Shown here one piece after another: positions 47,255 to 56,617 of a stretch of DNA of 64,000 bases (positions are counted from its first letter, which is position 1; each line of letters begins with the position of its first letter). This stretch comes from Nitrospira sp. GTDB lineage: Bacteria > Nitrospirota > Nitrospiria > Nitrospirales > UBA8639. A program made the translations under genes and the position numbers. The stretch is from positions 3,110,001 through 3,174,000 of the forward strand of contig CP058931.1 in assembly GCA_024760505.1 (NCBI GenBank), given 5' to 3'. The notes beneath the pieces were generated by a model. It did not search any database. It was not told the DNA's origin and saw nothing but the letters and a program-made list of their open reading frames with translations.

Positions 47255-47633
47255 AGAAATCCTTCGAACTGAACAGTGACGCCCCTGAACGAGAATCGTG
47301 CGACTAAAGAACTTCTGCTAGCAAGCGAGTTTCTCCTTCAACCGTGTTGCCGTCGTGACCCAGTCCACTCCATACACACACAGTTTGCCAAGTAATGAGA
47401 AGTCTCTCCGGATTAAGATCCTGACGTCGTCTTATCTGGAAAATTTACTCACATGAATCCACATTGAGCCTTTCAAAGAATGCTCCTCTGATTTATACGG
47501 GTGAAGATATCTGTTCATCATGGTGAGTGGAAAATGTGTTTGTTGGTTGGAAAGGGTTCATACGACAACCTTCCAATATGAAATATATAAAAACCAGTAT
47601 TCGTTGACGATTCATCAACGTTGTTCTAGAGTG
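47255..47633. other. cydA upstream region / sthA downstream region
   Basis: About 380 bases that must carry the cydAB promoter. A palindrome, CGTTGA and TCAACG around a 7-base centre at 47602-47620, sits just after the sthA stop and may be its terminator hairpin; its core TTGA-N7-TCAA is close to but not an FNR box. No gene was found. Confidence 0.4.
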
Positions 47634-49040
47634 CTATCCTATTTGTGAAATTTTATTAAAGGCATTTAAGGCGGCCACCTTGTAACATTCCGCAAGAGTT
47701 GGATAATTGAAGATACGGTCAAGAAAATAGTCCAGACCTCCCCCTAATTCCAGGACCGCTTGCCCGATATGGATGAGCTCCGTGGCACCAGTGCCAATCA
47801 CATGGACGCCGAGGAGCTTTCGGGTCTCACGATGAAACAGCATTTTGAGCAAACCACTGTCATCTCCCATAATTTGCCCGCGAGCGATTTCCTTATAGCG
47901 GGCAACGCCGGTTTCATAAGGGATTTTTTTTTCGGTCAGCTCATGTTCATGCGCACCGATCATGGAAATCTCAGGAATGGCATAGATGCCGAAGGGAAAG
48001 TGTGTATCCATGGGACCGGCGCTGACCCCGAAGGCATGGCAGGCAGCCCGTCGACCTTGCGCGGCGGAGGTAGAGGCGAGACTGGGAAACCCAATCACGT
48101 CTCCGGCGGCGAAGATATGGGGAACCTGCGTTCGAAAAGATTGATCGACCGCAATGCGTCCACGATTATCCGCCGTCAGGCCCGCACCAGCTAGATTTAA
48201 TCGGTCGGTTGCGCCGATTCTCCCTGCGGAATACAGGACCATGTCGGACACAAGGCGCTTCCCTGACTCCAGTTGTATCACAGCTTGTTTGGGAGGACCT
48301 TCAGAGATGGTCAATTTTTCCACGGTTTCTCCCAATCGGAAGGTCACATCCCTGTTTCTCATTTGATGAATGAGTTCCTCAACGATTTCGTTGTCCAGGA
48401 ATTCCAGCAAGCGCTCCCGTTTGTCCACCACGGTCACATCGATTTCGAGTGCGGCAAACATTGACGCATACTCCATCCCGATTACGCCCCCGCCGACCAC
48501 CACTAATCTTTTGGGCAAGGATGTCAGGTGGACCATCTCGTCACTGGTGACAATGATTTCACCATCCACGCCGGTACCAGGTGGGGGGGCGGCAACGGTT
48601 CCGACGGCAAGCAGGATATTCTCAGCCGTGACGGTTTTCGTCTCGTGTTCTGTGTGAATAACAAGGGTATGGGCGTCGGTGAAGGAGGCTTCGCCGGAAA
48701 TGAGTTCGATGTCATTCCTCCAGAGCTGGTCCTCCACGATGTCGACTTCGCGGTTTCGGACGAGTTGCACCCGAGAGAATAATTGTTCGGCTGTGGGACG
48801 GTGCCGTTCCCGGTTTCTCGTCTGTTGGACAAACGGATGGTTGGTGGCCATGAAGGATAACACGGCCTCGCGCAGAGTTTTGCTGGGAATGGTCCCGAGT
48901 TCTATGCACACGCCGCCCGCGCATTGCCGACGTTCAACCACTCCCACCCGCTTCCTGAATTTGGCGGCTTGAATCGCCGCTCGTTGGCCTGCCGGGCCGC
49001 TGCCGATGCATAACAGATCAAATTCGAATTGATTGCTCAT
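47634..49040 (-). CDS. sthA: Soluble pyridine nucleotide transhydrogenase
   Basis: FAD flavoprotein that passes electrons from NADPH to NAD+. From the ATG at 49040 it is 468 residues, the SthA length; the frame is open to 49145 without support. It has the FAD-binding LLCIGSGPAGQRAAIQAAK, then GVCIELGTIPSK, where the second redox Cys of disulfide reductases is replaced by Thr, as in SthA rather than lipoamide dehydrogenase. VVGGGVIGMEYASMFAALE (NAD(P) site), IFAAGDVIGFP and the C-terminal ELIHIGQAVLELGG are also present. It may balance NADPH and NADH when glycogen sugar is burned through this block. Confidence 0.92.
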   Translation of the reverse strand: MSNQFEFDLLCIGSGPAGQRAAIQAAKFRKRVGVVERRQCAGGVCIELGTIPSKTLREAVLSFMATNHPFVQQTRNRERHRPTAEQLFSRVQLVRNREVDIVEDQLWRNDIELISGEASFTDAHTLVIHTEHETKTVTAENILLAVGTVAAPPPGTGVDGEIIVTSDEMVHLTSLPKRLVVVGGGVIGMEYASMFAALEIDVTVVDKRERLLEFLDNEIVEELIHQMRNRDVTFRLGETVEKLTISEGPPKQAVIQLESGKRLVSDMVLYSAGRIGATDRLNLAGAGLTADNRGRIAVDQSFRTQVPHIFAAGDVIGFPSLASTSAAQGRRAACHAFGVSAGPMDTHFPFGIYAIPEISMIGAHEHELTEKKIPYETGVARYKEIARGQIMGDDSGLLKMLFHRETRKLLGVHVIGTGATELIHIGQAVLELGGGLDYFLDRIFNYPTLAECYKVAALNAFNKISQIG

Positions 49041-49599
49041 CTGAATCCAAAATATATCACAATAGATTTGATGCCATGTGCCAAGATAAATTCCGGATGT
49101 TCTTAAGCATCCCCGATGTAAACACAGAATGGGGAAGAGTCTCAAGCATTTTCACTCTGCCATTCTGTTGTCGGTGATAGGCTTTAAGGCTTAGCCGCCA
49201 TTGGTATTCATACCTGCGCCATGTAGGCGTTAACTCATGGTGCCTAAAGGTAAGCTCTTGAACTTGCCATATCTTTGCCTTCGGATATCGCAAACCTTCC
49301 ATGTGGAGATTCCATGGTTCCAGGTGCCGGGCCCACCCTTGAAGATCAAGCACATCCTGAAGGACGGGGGATTCGTGCTGGGAGTTTCTGTAAATAATTT
49401 ATCCGGTTTTTGATGCCATCCAGGTTGATGGTCAATTCTCCAATGTGTCCTATCACGTCACTGAGTATGGATTGTATAAGCCGAACATCTGCGAGTGCCG
49501 ACCGGTTCCCATTCCCGTGTTGTCGACGCCAATACCACCAGGAGTACTTTTGTCACCTTGCCGCATAAGCCATTCCAGTTGACCAGGGGTGAGCATGGA
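49041..49599. other. Gap between sthA and first efflux operon
   Basis: About 560 bases. A 98-codon minus-strand frame (49057-49353) and a shorter Trp-rich frame near 49400-49580 are open, but neither has a domain, start context or codon pattern that convinces me. No hairpin or tRNA was seen. Confidence 0.35.
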
Positions 49600-51210
49600 T
49601 CAAGGAGTGGGTGGTTTGGTCAAATCATTATTCACCGCGTTATTGTCCGCGTTGACATCGATTCCCCCGGCGGGTGGAGGTTTGTCAAGATCAACATATT
49701 GGAACGTATCGAAGGGCTGGATCTGTTCATCGGCGGGCAATTGGTTGCGGTTCCAGCCCCCGCCCAGCGCACGTATGAGGGCCACGGAAGACTTCAGCAG
49801 GTTGGCTTTAATGACCACAGCGTCGATACGCGCCGCTAGGGTGTTGACCTCGGCGTAAATGAGTTCAAGGCTGGAGGCCAGTCCGCCAAAGTAGAGGCTG
49901 GAGGTCAGGTCTTGCGTTTTGAGAAAGGCCCCGACGGCCGCGTCTTGCCGTTTGGCCGCAGTGGTAAGCTGGTTGGTCAGGCTCAAATTGTTCTCGACTT
50001 CCCGAAAGGCGTTGAGCACTGTCGAACGGTATCGGTCTTCCGTCTCACGATAGACCGACCAGCTTTGCTGTAATTGGGCGCGGCGAAATCCACCCTGGAA
50101 GAGCGGTAGCTCAATGGCGGACCCATAGGACCAGAAACTATTGGCAAGCTTGATCAGATCGAAGCCGGAATCTTCGAACCCTCCGCCGGCCAGGAACGTT
50201 ACATTAGGATAAAAGGCGGCGCGAGCGATCCCGATGGCGCGGTTGGCCTGGGCCATCCGGCGCTCCATCCGGGCGATATCGGGTCGACGTTCCAGCAAGG
50301 TGGAGGGAATGGTTTTCGGAATCGTGAAACTTTCCACACGAAGGTCGTCGACGGGGTCGATCGTGAAGCTGGCCGGCGCCCTATTCAGAAGGATGGCGAT
50401 TGCCTGCTCCGTCACCTGGCGTTGGCCTCGAACCTCGGCTTCTTTTGTTTGAGTGCTGAATAGCAAGGATTCGACACGGGCAATGTCAAGTTGTGACGCG
50501 ATCCCGACGGTGAACTGGTTCACGATCAGTTCCAGCGAGCCCTTATAGAGGTCGATTGATTTGGTGTAAATCGCAAGTTGCGCGTCGAGACCGCGTAGGG
50601 TGAAATAGTTTGCCGCAATTTCCCCCTGTAAACTGAGGCGCGCAAGCCCATATTCAGCGGCACGTTCTTCGGCCCGGTACATCTCTACACGCGTGGCGTT
50701 CCGGATCGCCGACCAGAAATCGGGTTCCCAGGATGCAATCCCTCCAAGAGAGACCGTCGATGCGGTGTCCGAAATATCGGGATCGCGAAACAGATGATTT
50801 TCGGATTGCCTATTGCGGGAGGTGCCGAATCCCAGGCCCAATTGAGGGATGCGACGTGACCGGGCTTTCATCATCATATCGCGAGCCTGGACGAACCGCT
50901 CAGCCGCCGCCTGCAAATCAGGATTTGCCGCCATGGCCTGCTCTTCAAGCGTATTCAATACCGGATCGTTATACAGCGTCCACCAGTCCTGTCGTAATTC
51001 ATCATCCGATGGGTTGGCTTCGACGAAGGGACTGGCACCATGCCATGAAACGGGGACGATGAATTCAGCCGGTTGGTAGTCCGGCGCAAGATCAACGTGA
51101 GGCAAGCATGCCGATAAATAAAGCGCAATCAGTAACACGGTGCTGCGCCATACCCAAGGTAATAACCTCCATGACATTTCTAGCCGTGTTTGCAAGGTTT
51201 TTTTTCCCAT
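49600..51210 (-). CDS. RND efflux outer-membrane lipoprotein, NodT family (system A)
   Basis: TolC-like outer-membrane channel of a tripartite pump. The 536-residue protein has a signal ending in the lipobox LSAC (about residue 35) and two OEP repeats (about 75-290 and 300-500). Recognisable blocks are ALEEQAMAANPDLQAAAERFVQARD-like helices, SWEPDFWSAIRN, LERRPDIARMERRMAQANRAIGIARAAFYPNVT and ALGGGWNRNQLP near the end. The ATG at 51210 or the inner one at 51177 could start it. It is the last gene of the RND-MFP-OMF operon and a paralogue of the gene at 56618. Confidence 0.9.
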   Translation of the reverse strand: MGKKTLQTRLEMSWRLLPWVWRSTVLLIALYLSACLPHVDLAPDYQPAEFIVPVSWHGASPFVEANPSDDELRQDWWTLYNDPVLNTLEEQAMAANPDLQAAAERFVQARDMMMKARSRRIPQLGLGFGTSRNRQSENHLFRDPDISDTASTVSLGGIASWEPDFWSAIRNATRVEMYRAEERAAEYGLARLSLQGEIAANYFTLRGLDAQLAIYTKSIDLYKGSLELIVNQFTVGIASQLDIARVESLLFSTQTKEAEVRGQRQVTEQAIAILLNRAPASFTIDPVDDLRVESFTIPKTIPSTLLERRPDIARMERRMAQANRAIGIARAAFYPNVTFLAGGGFEDSGFDLIKLANSFWSYGSAIELPLFQGGFRRAQLQQSWSVYRETEDRYRSTVLNAFREVENNLSLTNQLTTAAKRQDAAVGAFLKTQDLTSSLYFGGLASSLELIYAEVNTLAARIDAVVIKANLLKSSVALIRALGGGWNRNQLPADEQIQPFDTFQYVDLDKPPPAGGIDVNADNNAVNNDLTKPPTP

Positions 51211-51223
51211 GTGTCGAAGACCG

Positions 51224-52477
51224 TCATTGTGATGATTGGTCTTTTGTCATCGGTGCTTCTGTTTGGGCCTTTGACGCGGGTGTGTCCGTTTGGTCTTTTG
51301 ACGCAAGTGAATCGGTGTTGAGGCGGTCATACCCAGATGCCGGCGTGACGATGCGCACTTGTTCGTTTTCGAGCAACGCCGCGCTGGGATTATTCACAAT
51401 GCGGTCGGTGGTGGAAATCCCCTCCGTGACTTCGACCGTGGCGTCGAGAATTTTACCCACGGTGATTGACTTGAAATGAATGCGATCGTCATCCGTCAAT
51501 ACGGCGACTTCTGTACCATTTTCCTGGAACACCATCGCGCTGGTTGGAATCGTGAGGAAATCAGAATCAACGGGTGTCGTGAGACTTACCTTGGCGTATG
51601 AGCCAGGCCAGAGGGCTCTATCCTCGTTGTCCAGCACAAATTCGGTAACCGCGGTCCGTGTGCTCACATTGAATCCACCCGCGACAGTCAGGAATTTTGC
51701 GGTAAAACGACGACTGGGCAATTGCGGCACAGTTACCTCGGCCGTCAGGCCTGGCTTGAGGAATGCTCCGAATGACTCCGGCACAGAGATAAAGAGGCGT
51801 ACCTTGCTGACGTCGGCGACAGTAAACAGGTTGCTGATCGCACTGGGAGAACTGATCGTGCCTTCTTTGTTGACATAGTCCCCGACATTGATATTACGAT
51901 CAATCACCACACCATCAAAGGGCGCCACGATCGTTTTGAACCGAATCAGCGCCTCGAAATTTCTGACATTCTGCTCTGCGGCATTGACCCTTGCCGCTTG
52001 GGCGTTCGCCTCTGCCACTTTTACTGAAATCGACTGCTCGGAGACGGAATGATTATGGCGGAGCGCCAGATAACGTTTTGCGGTTAATTTGGCGAGACCA
52101 TATAGGGCACGCTCAGACTCCAGGTCTGCCTTGGCCTGCCGATATTGAGCGTCAAGAGCCGGCGCATTGATTTCGGCCAGGACATCGCCTTTTTTCACCT
52201 TCGCTCCGTAATCCGTGTACCACATTTTCACATAGCCCGAGACCTGGGCGTAGATCGGCGCCTCAAACCAACCCTGAATATTTCCTGGGAGGGTAATGGT
52301 CTGTGTTGGCGGTAACGGTTTGGGAATGATGATGGATACGATTGGGACGGCGTCTGCAAGGGTTTCCTCGCGCAGGGCAGCGGCGCCGCTGTTGTGCGCA
52401 TAGATTCGATAGCCCATATATAGAAGACCCAGCAGGATGGCGAGGATCACAAGGCCTTTTCCACGCAGGTTCTTCAT
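51224..52477 (-). CDS. RND efflux periplasmic adaptor, HlyD/MFP family (system A)
   Basis: Membrane fusion protein linking pump and channel. From the ATG at 52477, one base after the pump stop, it is about 417 residues. An N-terminal anchor helix (GLVILAILLGLLYMGYRIYA) is followed by the lipoyl half motifs YAQVSGYVKMWYTDYGAKVKKGDVLAEI and FKTIVAPFDGVVIDRNINVGDYV around a helical hairpin, then beta-barrel domains. The C-terminal tail is made of three 9-residue repeats (SLASKDQT, TPASKAQT, APMTKDQ cores) encoded by 27-base units at 51234-51314. Confidence 0.9.
   Translation of the reverse strand: MKNLRGKGLVILAILLGLLYMGYRIYAHNSGAAALREETLADAVPIVSIIIPKPLPPTQTITLPGNIQGWFEAPIYAQVSGYVKMWYTDYGAKVKKGDVLAEINAPALDAQYRQAKADLESERALYGLAKLTAKRYLALRHNHSVSEQSISVKVAEANAQAARVNAAEQNVRNFEALIRFKTIVAPFDGVVIDRNINVGDYVNKEGTISSPSAISNLFTVADVSKVRLFISVPESFGAFLKPGLTAEVTVPQLPSRRFTAKFLTVAGGFNVSTRTAVTEFVLDNEDRALWPGSYAKVSLTTPVDSDFLTIPTSAMVFQENGTEVAVLTDDDRIHFKSITVGKILDATVEVTEGISTTDRIVNNPSAALLENEQVRIVTPASGYDRLNTDSLASKDQTDTPASKAQTEAPMTKDQSSQ
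51234..51314. repeat. Three 27-bp tandem repeats in adaptor A 3' end
   Basis: Units at 51234-51260, 51261-51287 and 51288-51314 are diverged but aligned. They code for three nine-residue repeats at the C-terminus of the system A adaptor. Confidence 0.7.
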
Positions 52478-52478
52478 A

Positions 52479-55400
52479 TTATTCACTGGCCTTTTGGCCA
52501 GACCCTCGCCGGTTGTAGATGATGGCATACACGCAGGGCACAAAAAACAGGGTGAATACGGTCGCGACCATCAGACCGCCGATGACAGCCCGACCCAACG
52601 GCGCATTGGGGGAATTACCCATCGACATCGGCAGCATGCCGATGATCATGGCCGATGCCGTCATGAGCACCGGACGGATGCGGGCTTTTCCGGCTTCGAC
52701 AGCAGCCATGATCGCGTCTCCATGCATTTCGAGCCGTTCACGGGCGTAAGATACGATAAGAATCGAATTGGCGGTTGCGGTGCCCATCGTCATGATGGCC
52801 CCCGTCAGCGCCGGCACGGAAATATTCGTGTGTGTCAGGAACAATGCCCAGGCAATACCCGCCAGCGCCCCAGGCAATGCTGTAATAATGATAAAGGGAT
52901 CCAGCCAAGATTGAAAGTTGACGACGATCAGGAGATATACCAGCACGACGGCAAAGATGAGACCGACAATCAACTCGACATATGCCTCGTACATGGTTTC
53001 CGCCTGCCCATGAATTTCAAGCGCAGCACTACGTGGCAACTCGTCCTCCAGATCCTTGGCAGCCTTCTCGACATCCGCCAGAACACCTCCGAGGTCGCGC
53101 CCTTCGGCGGACACATAGATATTGAAGAGCGGCATAATGTTCGCGTGCGAAATCAGGCCAGGCGTACCGATCATTGAATGTGTGGTTACATTGCCGAGTA
53201 GCTGAATGTTATCTTGCGACGAGTCGAGATTGTTCTGATCGACAGGGACCGTCATGAGATTTTTAATACTCGTGAGCTGAGGTTGCGGGGTATAAATGTT
53301 GATCTGATAGGAAATGCCGGTTTTGTGATTAAGCCAATATTGCTGGTCGATTTGTTGACTACCAGAGGTGGACAATAGCAGATTGTCGGCAATTTCCCCC
53401 TCGCTCAGGTTGGTGCCGAGGCCGAACGTGCGTTGGCCCTCAACAAAAAGGGTTGGTGTCCGCATCGTCTGCTGTATCGTCACGTCGCTGGCGCCGGGGA
53501 TTTTGCGTAGTTCTCCTGCCAATTTCCGTGCAAACTCGTAGTTGGCATACATCTCCATCCCATTAATTTGCACATCGATCGGCGCCGGCGAGCCAAAGTT
53601 GAGAATTTTGGCGGTCAGATCAGCCGGCTGAAACGTGAATTCGGTGCCTGGATACCGCTCCCGAAGACCTTTGCGGAGAATACGCCGATAGTCCCAAACC
53701 GGTGACTTTTCATTTTTCAGGTCGATCGTCAGGTCGCAATCCTGGGACCCGATCGTCGGTGTCGGTATAAAAGCGAGGTTATGCGGTCCGACCGGCAGGC
53801 CGCAATTGCTGACGACCCCTTCAACCTGCCCGGGAAGCATCTGCGCGATGTCTTTCGAAACGAGAGAGCTGAGACGGCTTGAGACCTCAATACGCGTGCC
53901 GAGGGGCGCCCTCATATGCATCTGCATCGTCCCCGACTTGACCTCGGGGAAGAAGTCTCGTCCGTTGAAATAGAATAGGCTGAGGGAGACAAGTGCGAGC
54001 GAGAGAGAGATGACGACGAAGGTGCGGCGATGGGCGATGGCTTGTTCGAGGCGGGCATTGTAACGCTCACGGAACCGGTCGAAACCGCGTTCGAAGCCTT
54101 GCTGGAACCGGACGAAAAAACTCCTGGCTTTTTTTTGTTCAATAGCTCCATCCTCTTCAGGGGGTTGCGATGCGTGGTGATCCGCGAGGATATATTTCGC
54201 CATGGTTGGCACAAGCGTCCGGGAAAGGATGAAAGATGAAAGCATCGCAAAAACGATCGCCTTTGCCATTGGTGCAAATAGCCAGCCGGATACGCCGCTG
54301 AGCTCGAAGAGCGGGAGCCAGACGATGGCGATGCTTAACGTGGCGACCAACGTGGGGACGATAATCTGATTGGCGGCGTCGACGATCGCCTCATCGAGGG
54401 GTTTGCCCATGGCGACGTGGGTGTCGATATTCTCAATCATGACCGTCGCGTCGTCGACGAGTATGCCGACGGCCAGCGCCAATCCGCCCAACGTCATGAG
54501 ATTGAGTGACTCTCCGGATAAGTTTAAGCCGATGAGTGCGGAGAGGATGGAGAGCGGGATTGAGGTGGCAATAATAACCGTTGGCCGCCATGAACCAAGT
54601 AACAACAGAACGATAAGGGCAACCAGGGTGGAAGCCGTGGCCATTTCTTTCACCACGTCCGCAATCGATTCCTTCACGAAGAGCGAGGCGTCGTTGAGAA
54701 TTTTCACCTCTACACCCTTGGGCACAATCTTTTCAATTCGCGGGATCGCCTTCTTGACCCCATCAACAACTTCCAAGGTCGAAGCCTCCCCGCTCTTCAT
54801 GACGACGAGGGTGACGGCTTGTTTGCCTTCCACCAGCACGGCATTCGTTTGTGGCGGGCCGGCGAGGGTCACATTGGCGACATCACGCATATAAATGAAG
54901 GCGTTTCCGTCTCGCTTGATCGGAATATTGTTAAAGTCCTCGACCTGCAACGGCATCGCGTTTGTCTGGACCATCCAATCAGTGGCCTTAATCTTTTGGT
55001 CGCCTGCGGGCAACACTTTATTCTGCCTATCGAAGGCATGGAAAATATCTGCTGGAGTGAGGCCACGGGCGAGTAGTTTTTGCTGATCGAGCGAAACCAG
55101 AAGTTGTTTCGGTTGTCCTCCGTATGGATGCGGCAGGATCGCTCCGGGAATCGTCACGAGAAGAGGCCGGATTTGGGTAAAGGCAAGGTTATAGAGTTCA
55201 GCGGGCGTTAGCGTGTCGGAGGTGACCTGCAGCATGGCCACCGGCACTGAGGATGCCTCGAGACGCATGATCATCGGCGGTGAAATATCGGGCGGCAGGG
55301 CTTTGACAACTGTCTGAGAAATCGCCGCAACTTCGGCTTCCGCCCCGGCAAGGTTGACTCCCTCCTGAAGAAAGATATTAATGATGCTGATACCGAAATA

Positions 55401-55664
55401 GGATTTGCTATCAATCTTCTTGATGCCTTCGACAGTCGAGGTCAAGGCGCGTTCGAAATAAAACGTAATACGTCCGGATACATCGCTCGGAAGCAAACCT
55501 GCGTAGGACCAAACCACGGAGATGACGGGAATTTTTATATTCGGAAAAACATCGGTTGGGGTTTGGAGCACCGACTTCGTCCCGAATATCACGATGAGAA
55601 TGGCAAGGACAACGAAGGTTAAAGGCCTTCGCAAAGCAATGAGGACAAGCTGATTCATGCGCAA
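52479..55664 (-). CDS. RND efflux pump, intact (system A)
   Basis: Inner-membrane proton/drug or proton/metal antiporter of the HAE-like RND family. The 1061-residue protein has the full two-fold layout: six helices with a periplasmic loop in each half. TM4 carries the proton-relay acids in GILVDDATVMIENI. The halves are joined by a cytoplasmic linker around residue 500 (AKYILADHH, then SFFVRFQQGFERGFDRFRERY). GTATANSILIVSYARERLE and GRAVIGGLMVATVFTLFFVP close the second half. Substrate cannot be told. It is the first gene of a leftward operon with adaptor and channel, and no regulator gene is adjacent. Confidence 0.94.
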   Translation of the reverse strand: MRMNQLVLIALRRPLTFVVLAILIVIFGTKSVLQTPTDVFPNIKIPVISVVWSYAGLLPSDVSGRITFYFERALTSTVEGIKKIDSKSYFGISIINIFLQEGVNLAGAEAEVAAISQTVVKALPPDISPPMIMRLEASSVPVAMLQVTSDTLTPAELYNLAFTQIRPLLVTIPGAILPHPYGGQPKQLLVSLDQQKLLARGLTPADIFHAFDRQNKVLPAGDQKIKATDWMVQTNAMPLQVEDFNNIPIKRDGNAFIYMRDVANVTLAGPPQTNAVLVEGKQAVTLVVMKSGEASTLEVVDGVKKAIPRIEKIVPKGVEVKILNDASLFVKESIADVVKEMATASTLVALIVLLLLGSWRPTVIIATSIPLSILSALIGLNLSGESLNLMTLGGLALAVGILVDDATVMIENIDTHVAMGKPLDEAIVDAANQIIVPTLVATLSIAIVWLPLFELSGVSGWLFAPMAKAIVFAMLSSFILSRTLVPTMAKYILADHHASQPPEEDGAIEQKKARSFFVRFQQGFERGFDRFRERYNARLEQAIAHRRTFVVISLSLALVSLSLFYFNGRDFFPEVKSGTMQMHMRAPLGTRIEVSSRLSSLVSKDIAQMLPGQVEGVVSNCGLPVGPHNLAFIPTPTIGSQDCDLTIDLKNEKSPVWDYRRILRKGLRERYPGTEFTFQPADLTAKILNFGSPAPIDVQINGMEMYANYEFARKLAGELRKIPGASDVTIQQTMRTPTLFVEGQRTFGLGTNLSEGEIADNLLLSTSGSQQIDQQYWLNHKTGISYQINIYTPQPQLTSIKNLMTVPVDQNNLDSSQDNIQLLGNVTTHSMIGTPGLISHANIMPLFNIYVSAEGRDLGGVLADVEKAAKDLEDELPRSAALEIHGQAETMYEAYVELIVGLIFAVVLVYLLIVVNFQSWLDPFIIITALPGALAGIAWALFLTHTNISVPALTGAIMTMGTATANSILIVSYARERLEMHGDAIMAAVEAGKARIRPVLMTASAMIIGMLPMSMGNSPNAPLGRAVIGGLMVATVFTLFFVPCVYAIIYNRRGSGQKASE

Positions 55665-56617
55665 TCTCTGCTAAAGACGGGTTGAGGTTTTTGTCATTGA
55701 GACACTGACTACCTCATGAATCGTATAAGATACATCCCCTGACTCAGGCATATTTTCTGGCGAACAGCAGAACAATTACCAAATTGATTACCGAATAGCA
55801 AAACAATCCCCAAACTGAATTCTCTCGATAGCCGGGTCAGTAAGAGCAGCAGGTGGGCACCTGTATCGGTTCCATCTGTTCAACTGGAATGTTTTGTACA
55901 GCAAAGTTTGGCAAATGTTGGGTGCATTCTTAGCAAGGGGTGCATCACGCGGAATCTTCTAATTCCACAACCCCCCAAATTGGGCAATCGCACCAAAAAT
56001 TCCTGCTCAAACCTGTGCCTTTGACCCCGTGTCAACAAGGGGTGACCGCTTGGAGTTAAAAATATTGGCCATGAGTCGGATTATTTCCAATCCCTGGCGT
56101 TTAGCCTCTAGATTAATCCGTTGAATATGAGAAGAAGAACGGACAGCGATGATTCTATTCCAAGATCCTTGCTGAAATCGGTTGATAAATTGGATGACAG
56201 CATTAAAAGAATACATCGTCCTCAGGAATGATGAGAGGGGCGTTTTTGAATTGATTTATGAGCGGGATCTGCATAACCATGGTCTCCGATTGTCGAACGC
56301 TTCACCCGTCCGTGCAAAAAATCATCAAACCTAGATAGCTTCCAATGCGCGAACAATCCGAACCCGGGAACTGAGATCAAGGAAGGAGGGTCAGACGGGT
56401 GTCTTGAAAATCATGGTGAGATCAACCTTCTTGAGAGAGCCTTTGATTGATATTTTCTATGAATTTGTAGGGCGTATAGGCTCCAATGAGTATCTGGATG
56501 AGCAGGATTCCACCTGTTTGCAGAGTTGAGAATTGAAATTGCGCTCGATTCCCCGATATTTATCTGTTTAGATTAAACCGGCTCAGTTTTGAATATTACT
56601 GCGCAGTGAAGCATTCT
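55665..56617. other. Upstream region of efflux system A
   Basis: About 950 bases between the two operons. The part next to the pump (55798-55851) aligns with 62832-62885 upstream of system B. The direct repeat GGGTGCAT at 55920-55927 and 55938-55945 (18 bases apart) may be a regulator site. A 69-codon minus-strand frame at 56007-56216 has no recognised domain and is left uncalled. Confidence 0.5.
55920..55945. promoter_or_regulatory. Direct-repeat candidate operator upstream of system A
   Basis: Two copies of GGGTGCAT on one face of the helix (18 bases apart) lie about 260 bases upstream of the pump ATG, in the part of the region that is related to the system B upstream region. Confidence 0.3.

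Noticed and set aside
47602..47620. FNR box upstream of cydA
   Set aside because: The palindrome has TTGA-N7-TCAA, one base longer than the FNR consensus spacing, and lies some 350 bases from cydA, right after the sthA stop.
52437..53177. 246-codon plus-strand frame antisense to the RND pump A 3' end
   Set aside because: His/Arg-rich shadow frame over a conserved membrane-protein gene.
55920..55945. Possible sigma-54 promoter in the system A upstream region, read on the minus strand
   Set aside because: A TGCAC and a TTGC element are present, but the spacing is too short for a -24/-12 promoter.
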